Assembly (NCBI RefSeq): GCF_009469615.1
Contig: NZ_SSXX01000003.1
Location: 1-64,000, forward strand
Source: Dechloromonas sp. H13
GTDB lineage: Bacteria; Pseudomonadota; Gammaproteobacteria; Burkholderiales; Rhodocyclaceae
Reading direction: 5' to 3'
DNA: 64,000 nt
Both the position numbers and the translations under genes were made by a program. Below the pieces are notes generated by a model, which saw nothing but the letters and a program-made list of their open reading frames with translations, was not told where the DNA came from and ran no database searches. This document shows positions 30,809 to 37,735 of the stretch, one piece after another (within the stretch, counting starts at the first letter, position 1; the number at the start of each line of letters is the position of its first letter).

Positions 30809-32416
30809 CTAAGCCTGAACTTCGAGCAGATGCGGGCCGGCGGCGGCGATGGCCTGCTGGAGGCATTGCCGGAATGCCGCGGCATTGTCGGCGCGCGCGT
30901 AGCTCAGGCCGAAGGCGGCGGCCGCGTGTTCAAAGCTGATCTGCTGCGGCGTGCGCCAGCCGCGTTCGAATTCCGGCAGGGCGGCTTGTGGCAGGTGGTC
31001 GAAAATGCCGCCGCCGTGGTTGTTGACCGCAACGATCACGGCGTCGCGTCCGGTGGCCAGGGCGAGGCCACCGAGGTCGTGCTGGCAGGTCAGGTCGCCG
31101 AGCAGCGCGACGATGCGGCCGTGGATTTCGCCCAGGCCGAGCGCCGTCGAGATGTTGCCGTCGATGCCGCTGGCGCCCCGGTTGCCGTAGCAGTGGATGG
31201 TGCGCCTGGCGCTGCCGGAATGCGTGTCGAACTGGCGGATGGCCAGCGAGTTGCCGATGAACAGCGCGCTGGCCTCCGGAATTGCGTCGACCAGCACAGG
31301 GATGTGCCAGGCGTCGCCCATATCCGGTGGTTGTGCGTCGCGTTCGACCAGCGCGTCGTGCCATCCGCCCGGGCAGGGTTGCGGCCGGGCGGCGAGCAGG
31401 GCCTGGCAGGCGGCCAGCGGTTGGGCGCGCAACAGGTGGGTCAGGCGGTGCATCGGGTCGCTATGGCGCGGCCAGGGATCGACCAGTGCCTGGATAGGCG
31501 CGGCGGCGACGAAGTTCTGCAGATTGCGGGTTACCGGGAAAGCGCCGAAGCGCAGGATCCAGTCGGGACGATGGCTGGCGGCGAATTCGCGGTCGGCGAG
31601 CCAGGCGTTGTAACGAGTCAGCAGCCGGTGCCGCGGGTGAGGACCGAAGCGCAGGCCGGACAGGGGTTCGGCGAGGATCGGACAGGCCAGGTGCTCGGCC
31701 AGCGCGGTCAACGCCGAAAAGAGGCCGTTTTTCGCCGGCAACTCGCCGCAGACGATCAAACCCGGGCGGCCGCCGATGGATTCGGCCAGCCGGGCGATCG
31801 CAGTCGGGTCGGCCGGCAGTTCGGAATGGGCGAAGGCAATGCCTGCCGGCAGCACCGGTGCAGGCACCTCGCCAGCGGGCAGCAGCGGCTCGCGAAAGGG
31901 CTGGTTCACATGCACCGGCCCGGGGTACGGCCAGTTTGCCTGTTCGGCGACGCGGGCCGCCAGCCGGTGCAGCCAGCAGGGATCGAAACCGGGGTGCGGC
32001 GCCTCCAGCGGATGGCTGGCGCGCACGTGGCTGCCGAACAGACCGACCTGGTCGATGGTCTGGTTAGCGCCACAATTCTGGAGTTCCGGCGGTCGGTCGG
32101 CGGAAATCGCGATCAGCGGCACGCCGGCCTGGCTGGTTTCGATAATGGCGGGCAGCCAGTTGGCTGGTGCCGTGCCGGAGGTTGCCAGCAGCAGCACAGG
32201 GCGGCGGCTTGCCTTGGCGACGCCGAGGGCGAAAAATGCCGCGCTGCGCTCGTCGACCGCAACCGTGCATTGCAGGCCGGGCTGGCGCAGCATGGCGAGC
32301 GCCAGCGGCGTCGACCGCGAACCGGGAGAGATCACCGCATGTCCTGCCCCGGCGGCGACAAAGCCGGCGACAAGCGCCTGCGACCAGACGAAATTGAGTG
32401 TGCCGGTGTCGATCAT
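30809..32416 (-). CDS. menD: SEPHCHC synthase MenD (menaquinone biosynthesis)
   Basis: This 535-residue thiamin-diphosphate enzyme has clear MenD signatures: ISPGSRSTPLALAM, VAVDERSAAFFALGVAK (E56 activates the cofactor), LLATSGTAPANWLPAIIE, ISADRPPELQNCGANQTIDQ, NRGASGIDGNISTALG, GDLTCQHDLGGLAL and NNHGGGIF. It joins isochorismate and 2-oxoglutarate in the classical menaquinone route. ATG 32416 gives the conserved N-terminus; the frame is open to 32488. No other men gene lies in the window, which is unusual for a group thought to use mainly ubiquinone. Confidence 0.93.
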   Translation of the reverse strand: MIDTGTLNFVWSQALVAGFVAAGAGHAVISPGSRSTPLALAMLRQPGLQCTVAVDERSAAFFALGVAKASRRPVLLLATSGTAPANWLPAIIETSQAGVPLIAISADRPPELQNCGANQTIDQVGLFGSHVRASHPLEAPHPGFDPCWLHRLAARVAEQANWPYPGPVHVNQPFREPLLPAGEVPAPVLPAGIAFAHSELPADPTAIARLAESIGGRPGLIVCGELPAKNGLFSALTALAEHLACPILAEPLSGLRFGPHPRHRLLTRYNAWLADREFAASHRPDWILRFGAFPVTRNLQNFVAAAPIQALVDPWPRHSDPMHRLTHLLRAQPLAACQALLAARPQPCPGGWHDALVERDAQPPDMGDAWHIPVLVDAIPEASALFIGNSLAIRQFDTHSGSARRTIHCYGNRGASGIDGNISTALGLGEIHGRIVALLGDLTCQHDLGGLALATGRDAVIVAVNNHGGGIFDHLPQAALPEFERGWRTPQQISFEHAAAAFGLSYARADNAAAFRQCLQQAIAAAGPHLLEVQA

Positions 32417-32490
32417 TTTTGCCGATTGCGAACGAAACACCGGATTGTAGTGGCAAGCGAACGCCATGCCGGACGGAATTGCGCGCACTG

Positions 32491-32499
32491 TGCTATAGT
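32491..32499 (+). promoter_or_regulatory. Extended -10 promoter of tRNA-Asp
   Basis: TGCTATAGT fits an extended -10 (TGn followed by TATAGT). It is followed by a GC-rich discriminator, as is typical of growth-rate-controlled stable RNA promoters. It lies about 46 bases before the tRNA. Confidence 0.6.
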
Positions 32500-32544
32500 C
32501 CGCGCCGTTCTGCGTCGCCCCGTTCCCTCGGGGCGACCGACCGC

Positions 32545-32621
32545 GGAGTGGTAGTTCAGTTGGTTAGAATACCGGCCTGTCACGCCGGGGGTCGCGGGTT
32601 CGAGTCCCGTCCACTCCGCCA
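32545..32621 (+). tRNA. tRNA-Asp (anticodon GTC)
   Basis: This 77-base cloverleaf has acceptor arm GGAGTGG (32545-32551) pairing with CCACTCC (32611-32617), discriminator G and an encoded CCA. The D-arm sequence is AGTTCAGTTGGTTAGAAT. The anticodon GTC is at 32579-32581, in a loop closed by CCGGC/GCCGG-type pairing. The T-arm has GGTTCGAGTCC. Its antisense strand is read through by the end of the ctaA frame. Confidence 0.97.
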
Positions 32622-33652
32622 GCTACGGCAAAGCCCTTGATCGTCGATGGACGGCCAGGGCTTTTTGCTTTGTGGAGCTGGATATTGAGCGCCAGCGTCG
32701 CGCTCAGCAGGCAGGCGGCGCCGAGGTTGTGGGCGACGGCGAGTGCCAGCGGCAGCGCCAGCAGGACGTTGGCGATACCCAGCCCGATCTGGAGCAGCAG
32801 CAGCCCGAGCAACGCGATGCCCCAGGCGCGCCAGTGACCGTCATGGCTGCGGACTAGGCCCAGCCCCAGCGTACCGACCGCGAAAAGAACCGCCAGCGCG
32901 CCCAGGCGGTGGCTCCAGTGGATTGCGGTCAGGGCAGCGCCGGAGAGCAGTCCGCCATCCCCGTCGAAACCGAGCTCGCGCCGCAGGGTGAACGCCTGCG
33001 CGAAATCCGCGGCAGGCTGCCACTGCCCCTGGCACAGGGGAAAATCCGGGCAGGCGAGCGCCGCGTAGTTGCTGCTGACCCAGCCGCCGAGGGCGATCTG
33101 GCCGATGACGACGAGCAGGGCGCCGGCCGCCGGCAGGCGCAACCCTGCACCGGCCTCGCAGGCGGACGGCGCGAGAAAGCGGTCGCGGAAAGCCATGGCG
33201 ATGAGCAGGGCCAGGGTGGTCATGCCGCCGAGCAGGTGGAGGGTGACGATCAGTGGCTTGAGCAGCAGGGTGACGGTCCACATGCCGAGCGCCCCCTGCA
33301 GGGCGACGACCCCGAGCAGCGCGGTCGGCAGGGCGGGTGACTGTCGTTCGCGGCATGCCGGACGCCAGGCGAGCGCGCAGATGGCCAGGATCAGCAGGCC
33401 GAGCGTGCCGGCGAAATAGCGATGGATCATTTCCTTCCATGCCTTGGCGGTTTCGACCGGGCGTGCCGGATAAGCCGCCTGTGCCGCCAGCTGCTCGTGC
33501 ATTTCGTCGGGAACGCCCAGCCAGTGGCCGTAGCAGCCGGGCCAGTCGGGGCAGCCGAGGCCGGCGTCTGAGAGTCGCACGTAGGCGCCCAGCGCGATGA
33601 CGGCGAACGCCAGTACGGTGGCGGCGAGCAGCAGGCGGCGGTAGAGGCGCAT
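32564..33652 (-). CDS. ctaA: Heme A synthase (COX15/CtaA)
   Basis: This 362-residue, eight-helix membrane protein has the CtaA pattern: LGAYVRLSDAGLGCPDWPGCYGH, the heme-ligand histidines in EMIHRYFAGTLGL and TLHLLGGMTTLALL, the second-half CPDFPLCQGQW and IHWSHRLGAL, and LAVAHNLGAACLL. It oxidises heme O to heme A for the aa3 oxidase. The frame runs antisense through the tRNA terminator and 58 bases of tRNA-Asp, so the last residues (VDGTRTRDPRRDRPVF) are encoded by the tRNA complement. The true family C-terminus is probably near residue 335. The first ATG matches the normal start. It follows ctaB on the same strand. Confidence 0.93.
   Translation of the reverse strand: MRLYRRLLLAATVLAFAVIALGAYVRLSDAGLGCPDWPGCYGHWLGVPDEMHEQLAAQAAYPARPVETAKAWKEMIHRYFAGTLGLLILAICALAWRPACRERQSPALPTALLGVVALQGALGMWTVTLLLKPLIVTLHLLGGMTTLALLIAMAFRDRFLAPSACEAGAGLRLPAAGALLVVIGQIALGGWVSSNYAALACPDFPLCQGQWQPAADFAQAFTLRRELGFDGDGGLLSGAALTAIHWSHRLGALAVLFAVGTLGLGLVRSHDGHWRAWGIALLGLLLLQIGLGIANVLLALPLALAVAHNLGAACLLSATLALNIQLHKAKSPGRPSTIKGFAVAGGVDGTRTRDPRRDRPVF
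32630..32669 (+). terminator. Terminator of tRNA-Asp
   Basis: AAAGCCCT (32630-32637) pairs with AGGGCTTT (32657-32664) around a 19-base loop, and the stem runs into a T-rich tail. It starts 9 bases after the tRNA and lies antisense to the 3' end of ctaA. Confidence 0.65.
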
Positions 33653-33665
33653 TTTTGCGGAGCGC

Positions 33666-34562
33666 TTAGAAGGCGATCAGGCGGTCGGCGAACAGGGCGG
33701 CGAAGAGCAGGGTCAGGTAGAGGATCGAGTAGCGGAAGGTGCGGCGGGCCAGGGCGTCGCTGTAGGTGCGGCAGAGCGCAACGGCAAGGCCCAGGAAGAC
33801 AAGGTCGAGCAGGGCGATGGCGGCCAGGTAGAAGTTGCCGCTCATGCCCAGCGAGACCGGAATCAGGCTGGCGGCGGCCAGCATCACGGTGTACCAGAGG
33901 ATGTGCTGGCAGGTGAAGGGAATGCCGTGGGTGACCGGCAGCATCGGCAGGCCGGAGCGCGAATAGTCGTCGCGCCGGTAGCAGGCCAGCGACCAGAAAT
34001 GCGGCGGCGTCCACAGGAAGATGATCAGGAAGAGCACCAGCGGCTCGGCCGAAATCTGCCCTGTCATCGCCGTCCACCCCAGCAGCGGCGGCATGGCCCC
34101 GGAAGCGCCGCCGATGACGATGTTCATCGGCGTCGCCGGCTTCAGGATCAGCGTGTAGATGACGGTATAGCCGACGAAGGTGGCCAGCGTAAGCCACATC
34201 GTCAGGTCGTTGATGAAGGTGTGCAGCAGCCAGAGGCCGGCGGCGCCGAGAAGGGTCGCCAGGGTGACGGTTTCCAGCGCCGATATGTCGCCGCGCGCCG
34301 TGGCGCGCCAGCTGGTTCGCGCCATCTTGGCGTCGACGGTGCGTTCGACCAGGCAATTGAGGGCGGCGGCGGCGAAGGAGACTAGGGCGATGCCGAGCGA
34401 GGCGACCAGGAAGCGCAGCAGCGGCGGAAAACCCGGGGTCGCGAGAAACATGCCGATCATCGCGGTAAACACGATCAGGCTGTTCACCCGCGGCTTGCAC
34501 AGATGCGTGAAAGCGGTAAGACGCTGGCCGAGGGATAGCGTGGATGCGGCAACGGTTTGCAT
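33666..34562 (-). CDS. ctaB: Protoheme IX farnesyltransferase (heme O synthase)
   Basis: This 298-residue UbiA-family membrane prenyltransferase has LCKPRVNSLIVFTAMIGM, the first Asp-rich motif region NCLVERTVDAKMART, and ASGAMPPLLGWTAMTG. It also has LFLIIFLWTPPHFWSLACYR with RRDDYSRSGLPMLPV. It attaches farnesyl to heme B to make heme O, the substrate of CtaA. ATG 34562 has an AGGAG site; the open frame extends upstream but without homology. Confidence 0.96.
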   Translation of the reverse strand: MQTVAASTLSLGQRLTAFTHLCKPRVNSLIVFTAMIGMFLATPGFPPLLRFLVASLGIALVSFAAAALNCLVERTVDAKMARTSWRATARGDISALETVTLATLLGAAGLWLLHTFINDLTMWLTLATFVGYTVIYTLILKPATPMNIVIGGASGAMPPLLGWTAMTGQISAEPLVLFLIIFLWTPPHFWSLACYRRDDYSRSGLPMLPVTHGIPFTCQHILWYTVMLAAASLIPVSLGMSGNFYLAAIALLDLVFLGLAVALCRTYSDALARRTFRYSILYLTLLFAALFADRLIAF

Positions 34563-34572
34563 TTGTGGTCTC

Positions 34573-35166
34573 CTAACCGGTCCAGGCGAATTTGAGCAGG
34601 CGTTCGAGGTCGGCGCGCACGTCCCTGGCGGCGACCTCGGGGGGGTAATCCATGATCCGCCGGCCCTGCGGGTCGACGATGTGCAGGCGGTAGCCGGCAG
34701 TACCGGTTGCGCCGGTGAGCCAGCCGTCCGGCACCGTGGCGATGACCAGATCGGGTTGAAGGCTGCGGGCGGTCGCCAGGGCGGCATCGTTCGGATGGTC
34801 GCTGAGGACGACGCGGCGCAGGCGACCCATGTCCTTGTTGAGCGCAACCTGGATGCGGCGCATCTCGTCGACCCGGTCGCCGCAGCCGGCGTCGCAGGGA
34901 CCGCTGCCATTCAACAGCAACAGCCATTTGCCGCCCAGGTCCGCCGTCGCCAGCGCCTGTCCCTCGGGTGTCAGCAGGCCGCTGGCCGGCAGCGGGCGCG
35001 GGGGATCGACCAATTGGCCGTGATTGGCGGTGCGCGCCGGCTGCCAGCCGAAAAGGTAAAGGCCGGCGGCGACCGCGAAGGGCAGCGCGAGCAGGCCGGC
35101 GACCAGCGCCAGCATGGTGAGGCCGTTGCGGGGGCGCGGCGCGGGCAGGGTGTGGGCGGTGGTCAT
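34573..35166 (-). CDS. SCO1/SenC-like membrane-anchored thioredoxin-fold protein
   Basis: This 197-residue protein has an N-terminal membrane anchor (about residues 16-38). A thioredoxin-like domain follows, with LLLNGSGPCDAGCGDRV (C91 and C95, a CxxxC pair as in Sco copper chaperones). Overall it is more divergent than the second SCO protein at 40636. It lies between SURF1 and ctaB, and its start overlaps the SURF1 stop by 4 bases. Its position indicates a role in oxidase assembly, probably copper or thiol handling. Confidence 0.78.
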   Translation of the reverse strand: MTTAHTLPAPRPRNGLTMLALVAGLLALPFAVAAGLYLFGWQPARTANHGQLVDPPRPLPASGLLTPEGQALATADLGGKWLLLLNGSGPCDAGCGDRVDEMRRIQVALNKDMGRLRRVVLSDHPNDAALATARSLQPDLVIATVPDGWLTGATGTAGYRLHIVDPQGRRIMDYPPEVAARDVRADLERLLKFAWTG

Positions 35167-35849
35167 GGCCGGCGCACCAGGAAATAGGCCCAGATGCCGA
35201 GGCTGGCGACGGCGAAGCCGAACCACTGCAGGGCGTAGCTGCGGTGACGGTCGGCGCGTTCGTCGGGGCGCGGCCAGTCACGCAGGTAGCCGCCGGGCGC
35301 CGTCGCATCGAGCTGGACGACGACGGGCTGCAGCGGGTAGGGCAAGGTCTGGCGGAATCGTTCGAGGTCGAGGTTTTGCCAGACCGGTTCCCAGCCGTTC
35401 GCCGGCTGCGCGGCGAGGTTGAAGAAGCGTTGCCCGGGAACGACGGCGATACCCGTCACTTCGACCGTTCCGGCCGGTGCATCGGCGACTGGAAGAATGC
35501 GGTGATCGGCGGCGGCCGGCAGCCAGCCGCGATTGACCAGAACGTGCATCGTCGAGCCTTCGAGGCGCAACGGGGTGATCACATGGTAGCCGGCCTGTTC
35601 GCGGTACGTGCGGTTGTCGATCAGGACCTGGCGCGGCGCATCGTAGGTGCCGCGCAGGACGATCCGCCGGTAGCGCAGCGACTCGCCATCGGCGGGAGCG
35701 GTCGGCATCGCGACCGGCGCGTCGCCGCTGCGCTGGTCGAGTTCCAGTTGCATGCTCGTTTTGGCTTCGGCCTTGCGCCATTGCCACAGCCCCAGCGACA
35801 TGAAGGCGGGCAGCAGCACGGCCAGCAGCAAGCCGCCGAGCAGCGCCAC
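35163..35849 (-). CDS. SURF1 family cytochrome oxidase assembly protein
   Basis: This protein has two membrane helices flanking a periplasmic domain. LLAVLLPAFMSLGLWQWRKAEAK is near the N-terminus, then DNRTYREQAGYHVITPLRL, VLVNRGWLPAA, and a C-terminal helix with SYALQWFGFAVASLGIWAYF. It acts in heme a insertion into subunit I. The GTG start at 35849 (228 residues, with an AAGGAG 13 bases before) is chosen because an upstream ATG at 35966 would overlap the well-supported divergent DUF2909 gene by 38 bases. The start remains uncertain. Confidence 0.88.
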   Translation of the reverse strand: MALLGGLLLAVLLPAFMSLGLWQWRKAEAKTSMQLELDQRSGDAPVAMPTAPADGESLRYRRIVLRGTYDAPRQVLIDNRTYREQAGYHVITPLRLEGSTMHVLVNRGWLPAAADHRILPVADAPAGTVEVTGIAVVPGQRFFNLAAQPANGWEPVWQNLDLERFRQTLPYPLQPVVVQLDATAPGGYLRDWPRPDERADRHRSYALQWFGFAVASLGIWAYFLVRRP

Positions 35850-35928
35850 CTGCCGCCGGCTGCTCCTTGCCGGTGCCGCGGTCCGGCGCGCATACTGGCG
35901 AGCGACAAGTCGCTCGGGAGGTTCGCCG

Positions 35929-36129
35929 ATGATCAGGTTGCTGGTGGTGCTGCTCTTGTTGGCCATCGTGGTCAGCCTGTTTTCCGGGCTCTTCTTTCTC
36001 TACCGCGACCGGGGCAGCGGCGTGCGCACAGCGAAGTTGCTGACTTGGCGCATCGGATTGTCCATCCTTCTTTTCCTCCTGCTGTTGATCGGATTCCGTT
36101 TCGGGTTCATTCCCGGCTACAGCCAGTAG
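35929..36129 (+). CDS. DUF2909 twin-transmembrane protein
   Basis: This 66-residue protein has two membrane helices (about residues 3-24 and 43-60) joined by a basic loop (YRDRGSGVRTAKLLTWR). It ends FGFIPGYSQ, as expected for DUF2909. A strong GGGAGG site lies 7 bases before ATG 35929. It sits on the strand opposite the surrounding oxidase genes and its last 13 bases overlap the end of the subunit III gene. The function is unknown; its conserved location suggests a link to the oxidase. Confidence 0.82.
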   Translation: MIRLLVVLLLLAIVVSLFSGLFFLYRDRGSGVRTAKLLTWRIGLSILLFLLLLIGFRFGFIPGYSQ

Positions 36130-36989
36130 ACGAACACGAAGAGGATCAGCCACACCACGTCGACGAAGTGCCAGTACCAGGCGACGCCCTCGAAGGCGAA
36201 ATGGCGCTCGGCGGTGAAATGGCCGCTCAGGCAGCGCAGCAGGATGACCAGCAGCATCACCGTGCCGAGCGTGACGTGGAAGCCGTGGAAGCCGGTGAGC
36301 ATGAAGAAGGTGGCGCCGTAGACGCCGGCACCCATGGTCAAGCCGAGTTCGCTGTAGGCGTGGTGGTATTCCCAGGCCTGGAAGCCGAGGAAGGTCGCGC
36401 CGAGCAGGATCGTGGCGGCCAGCCCGAGATTGAGCTGTGTCCGCCTGCCGCGCAGCAGCGCCCAGTGCGCCCAGGTGACCGTCGCGCCGGAGCTGAGCAG
36501 CAGGGCGGTGTTGAGCGCCGGGATGCCCCACGCGCCCATCGGCGTGAAGGGCGTGCCCTTCGGCCCGCTGGTCGGCCAGGTGCCGCTGAAATCCGGCCAC
36601 AGGCTGGTGCCGTGGGTTTCTGCCATGCCGCCGAGCACGGGAACCGAGATTATCCGCACGTAGAACAGGGCGCCGAAGAAGGCGGCAAAGAACATGACTT
36701 CGGTGGCGATGAACCAGATCATGCCGTAACGGAAGGAGCGGTCTTCCCAGTCGCGGTAGGCGCCGCTCTGCGATTCGCCGATGACCTTGCCGAACCAGCC
36801 GAAAAGCACGTAGAGAATGACCGCGAAGCCGCCGAGCATGACCCAGCGCCCGAGCAGGAAACCATTGATCGACTGGATGAAGCCGAGCGCCAGCAGGAAC
36901 ATTCCGCCGGACAGGATGACCGGGTAGAGGCTGGGCTGGGGAACGAAATAGTGGTCGCGGGGCGCGCCATGGGCAGCACTGGTTTTCAT
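36117..36989 (-). CDS. ctaE: Cytochrome c oxidase subunit III
   Basis: This 290-residue, seven-helix subunit III begins with HYFVPQPSLYPVILSGGMFL and has WEDRSFRYGMIWFIATEVMFF and WGIPALNTALLLSSGATVTWAHWAL. Its end is FHGFHVTLGTVMLL, then YWHFVDVVWLILFVFVYWL. It stabilises the aa3 oxidase and its proton uptake. ATG 36989 has GGGAGG and overlaps the ctaG stop by 4 bases. Confidence 0.97.
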   Translation of the reverse strand: MKTSAAHGAPRDHYFVPQPSLYPVILSGGMFLLALGFIQSINGFLLGRWVMLGGFAVILYVLFGWFGKVIGESQSGAYRDWEDRSFRYGMIWFIATEVMFFAAFFGALFYVRIISVPVLGGMAETHGTSLWPDFSGTWPTSGPKGTPFTPMGAWGIPALNTALLLSSGATVTWAHWALLRGRRTQLNLGLAATILLGATFLGFQAWEYHHAYSELGLTMGAGVYGATFFMLTGFHGFHVTLGTVMLLVILLRCLSGHFTAERHFAFEGVAWYWHFVDVVWLILFVFVYWL

Positions 36990-37594
36990 TGGACCTCCCG
37001 GGCGGTCAGCGTCTGGCGCTGGCCGTCGATGCTGAAAAAGGCGTAGGACAGCGTGATGTGGGCGATGTCGCGGTCGACCTCCGGTTTGACGATAAAAGCG
37101 AGCGGCATCTCGCGCGCTTCGCCGGGTCCCAGCGTCTGCTGCGAAAAGCAGAAGCATTCGATCTTGTCGAAATGCTGGGCGGCCTGGCCGGGCGTCACGC
37201 TGGGAACGGCCTGCCCGGTCACCTCGCGGTCCGAGGTGTTGCGCACCAGGTAGCTGACCTGCTGCAGTTCGCCCGGATGAATGTCGAGGCTCAGGGTGAG
37301 GGGGCGCATGTCCCACGGCAGCCCCGGCATCACGGTGCCGGTGAATTCGACGCGGACCGTGCGCGTGACGTCTACGACCATGGCCGGCGCCGTGCCGGCC
37401 TTCAGGCCGCCGACCGAGAAGCCGTCGCGCGCCGGCCCCGGGGCGCCGGTCTTGCCGTTGAAGCCGGTGACTTCGCACAGCACGTTGTAGAGCGGCACCA
37501 TGGCGAAGGCGAAGACGAATGCCGCGGCTACCAGCAGAAGCAGGCGGCGTATCAGTCGCGCATTGTCCTGCGGTGCCGGGTGAGCCTGTTCCAT
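36986..37594 (-). CDS. ctaG: Cytochrome c oxidase assembly protein CtaG/Cox11
   Basis: This 202-residue protein has one N-terminal membrane helix (about 16-36) and a periplasmic immunoglobulin-like domain. The copper-binding motif is IECFCFSQQTLGPGE. It inserts copper into the CuB site of subunit I. It starts 5 bases after the small cox protein and overlaps subunit III, so it is tightly coupled. Confidence 0.96.
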   Translation of the reverse strand: MEQAHPAPQDNARLIRRLLLLVAAAFVFAFAMVPLYNVLCEVTGFNGKTGAPGPARDGFSVGGLKAGTAPAMVVDVTRTVRVEFTGTVMPGLPWDMRPLTLSLDIHPGELQQVSYLVRNTSDREVTGQAVPSVTPGQAAQHFDKIECFCFSQQTLGPGEAREMPLAFIVKPEVDRDIAHITLSYAFFSIDGQRQTLTAREVQ

Positions 37595-37598
37595 GGCT

Positions 37599-37721
37599 TC
37601 AACGCTTGATGAACAGGCCGGCCACGTAAAGCAGCAGGGCGATGGCGGCGATCAGCCAGCCGAGCCGGCGGGAAGCGGTTCGGCGTTTTGCCAGGTCTTC
37701 GCTGTCGAACGGTTGTTCCAT
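37599..37721 (-). CDS. Cytochrome oxidase small assembly protein (40 residues)
   Basis: This 40-codon gene was found by reading the gap between coxA and ctaG. It starts MEQPFDSEDLAKRRTASRRL and continues into a single membrane helix (GWLIAAIALLLYVAGLF), ending IKR. Such short one-helix proteins are regularly placed between subunit I and Cox11 in betaproteobacterial oxidase operons. It ends 5 bases before ctaG and starts 15 bases after coxA on the - strand. Confidence 0.8.
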   Translation of the reverse strand: MEQPFDSEDLAKRRTASRRLGWLIAAIALLLYVAGLFIKR

Positions 37722-37735
37722 GGGCGCCTCCGGGG

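Noticed and set aside
32545..32551. tRNA-Asp starting at 32543 with GCGGAGT as acceptor
   Set aside because: That pairing would leave no encoded CCA and a wrong discriminator. GGAGTGG with CCACTCC and an encoded GCCA gives the standard tRNA-Asp.
35850..35966. SURF1 start at ATG 35966
   Set aside because: It would overlap the divergent DUF2909 gene and its ribosome site and adds a non-conserved 39 residues. The GTG at 35849 is preferred but not certain.
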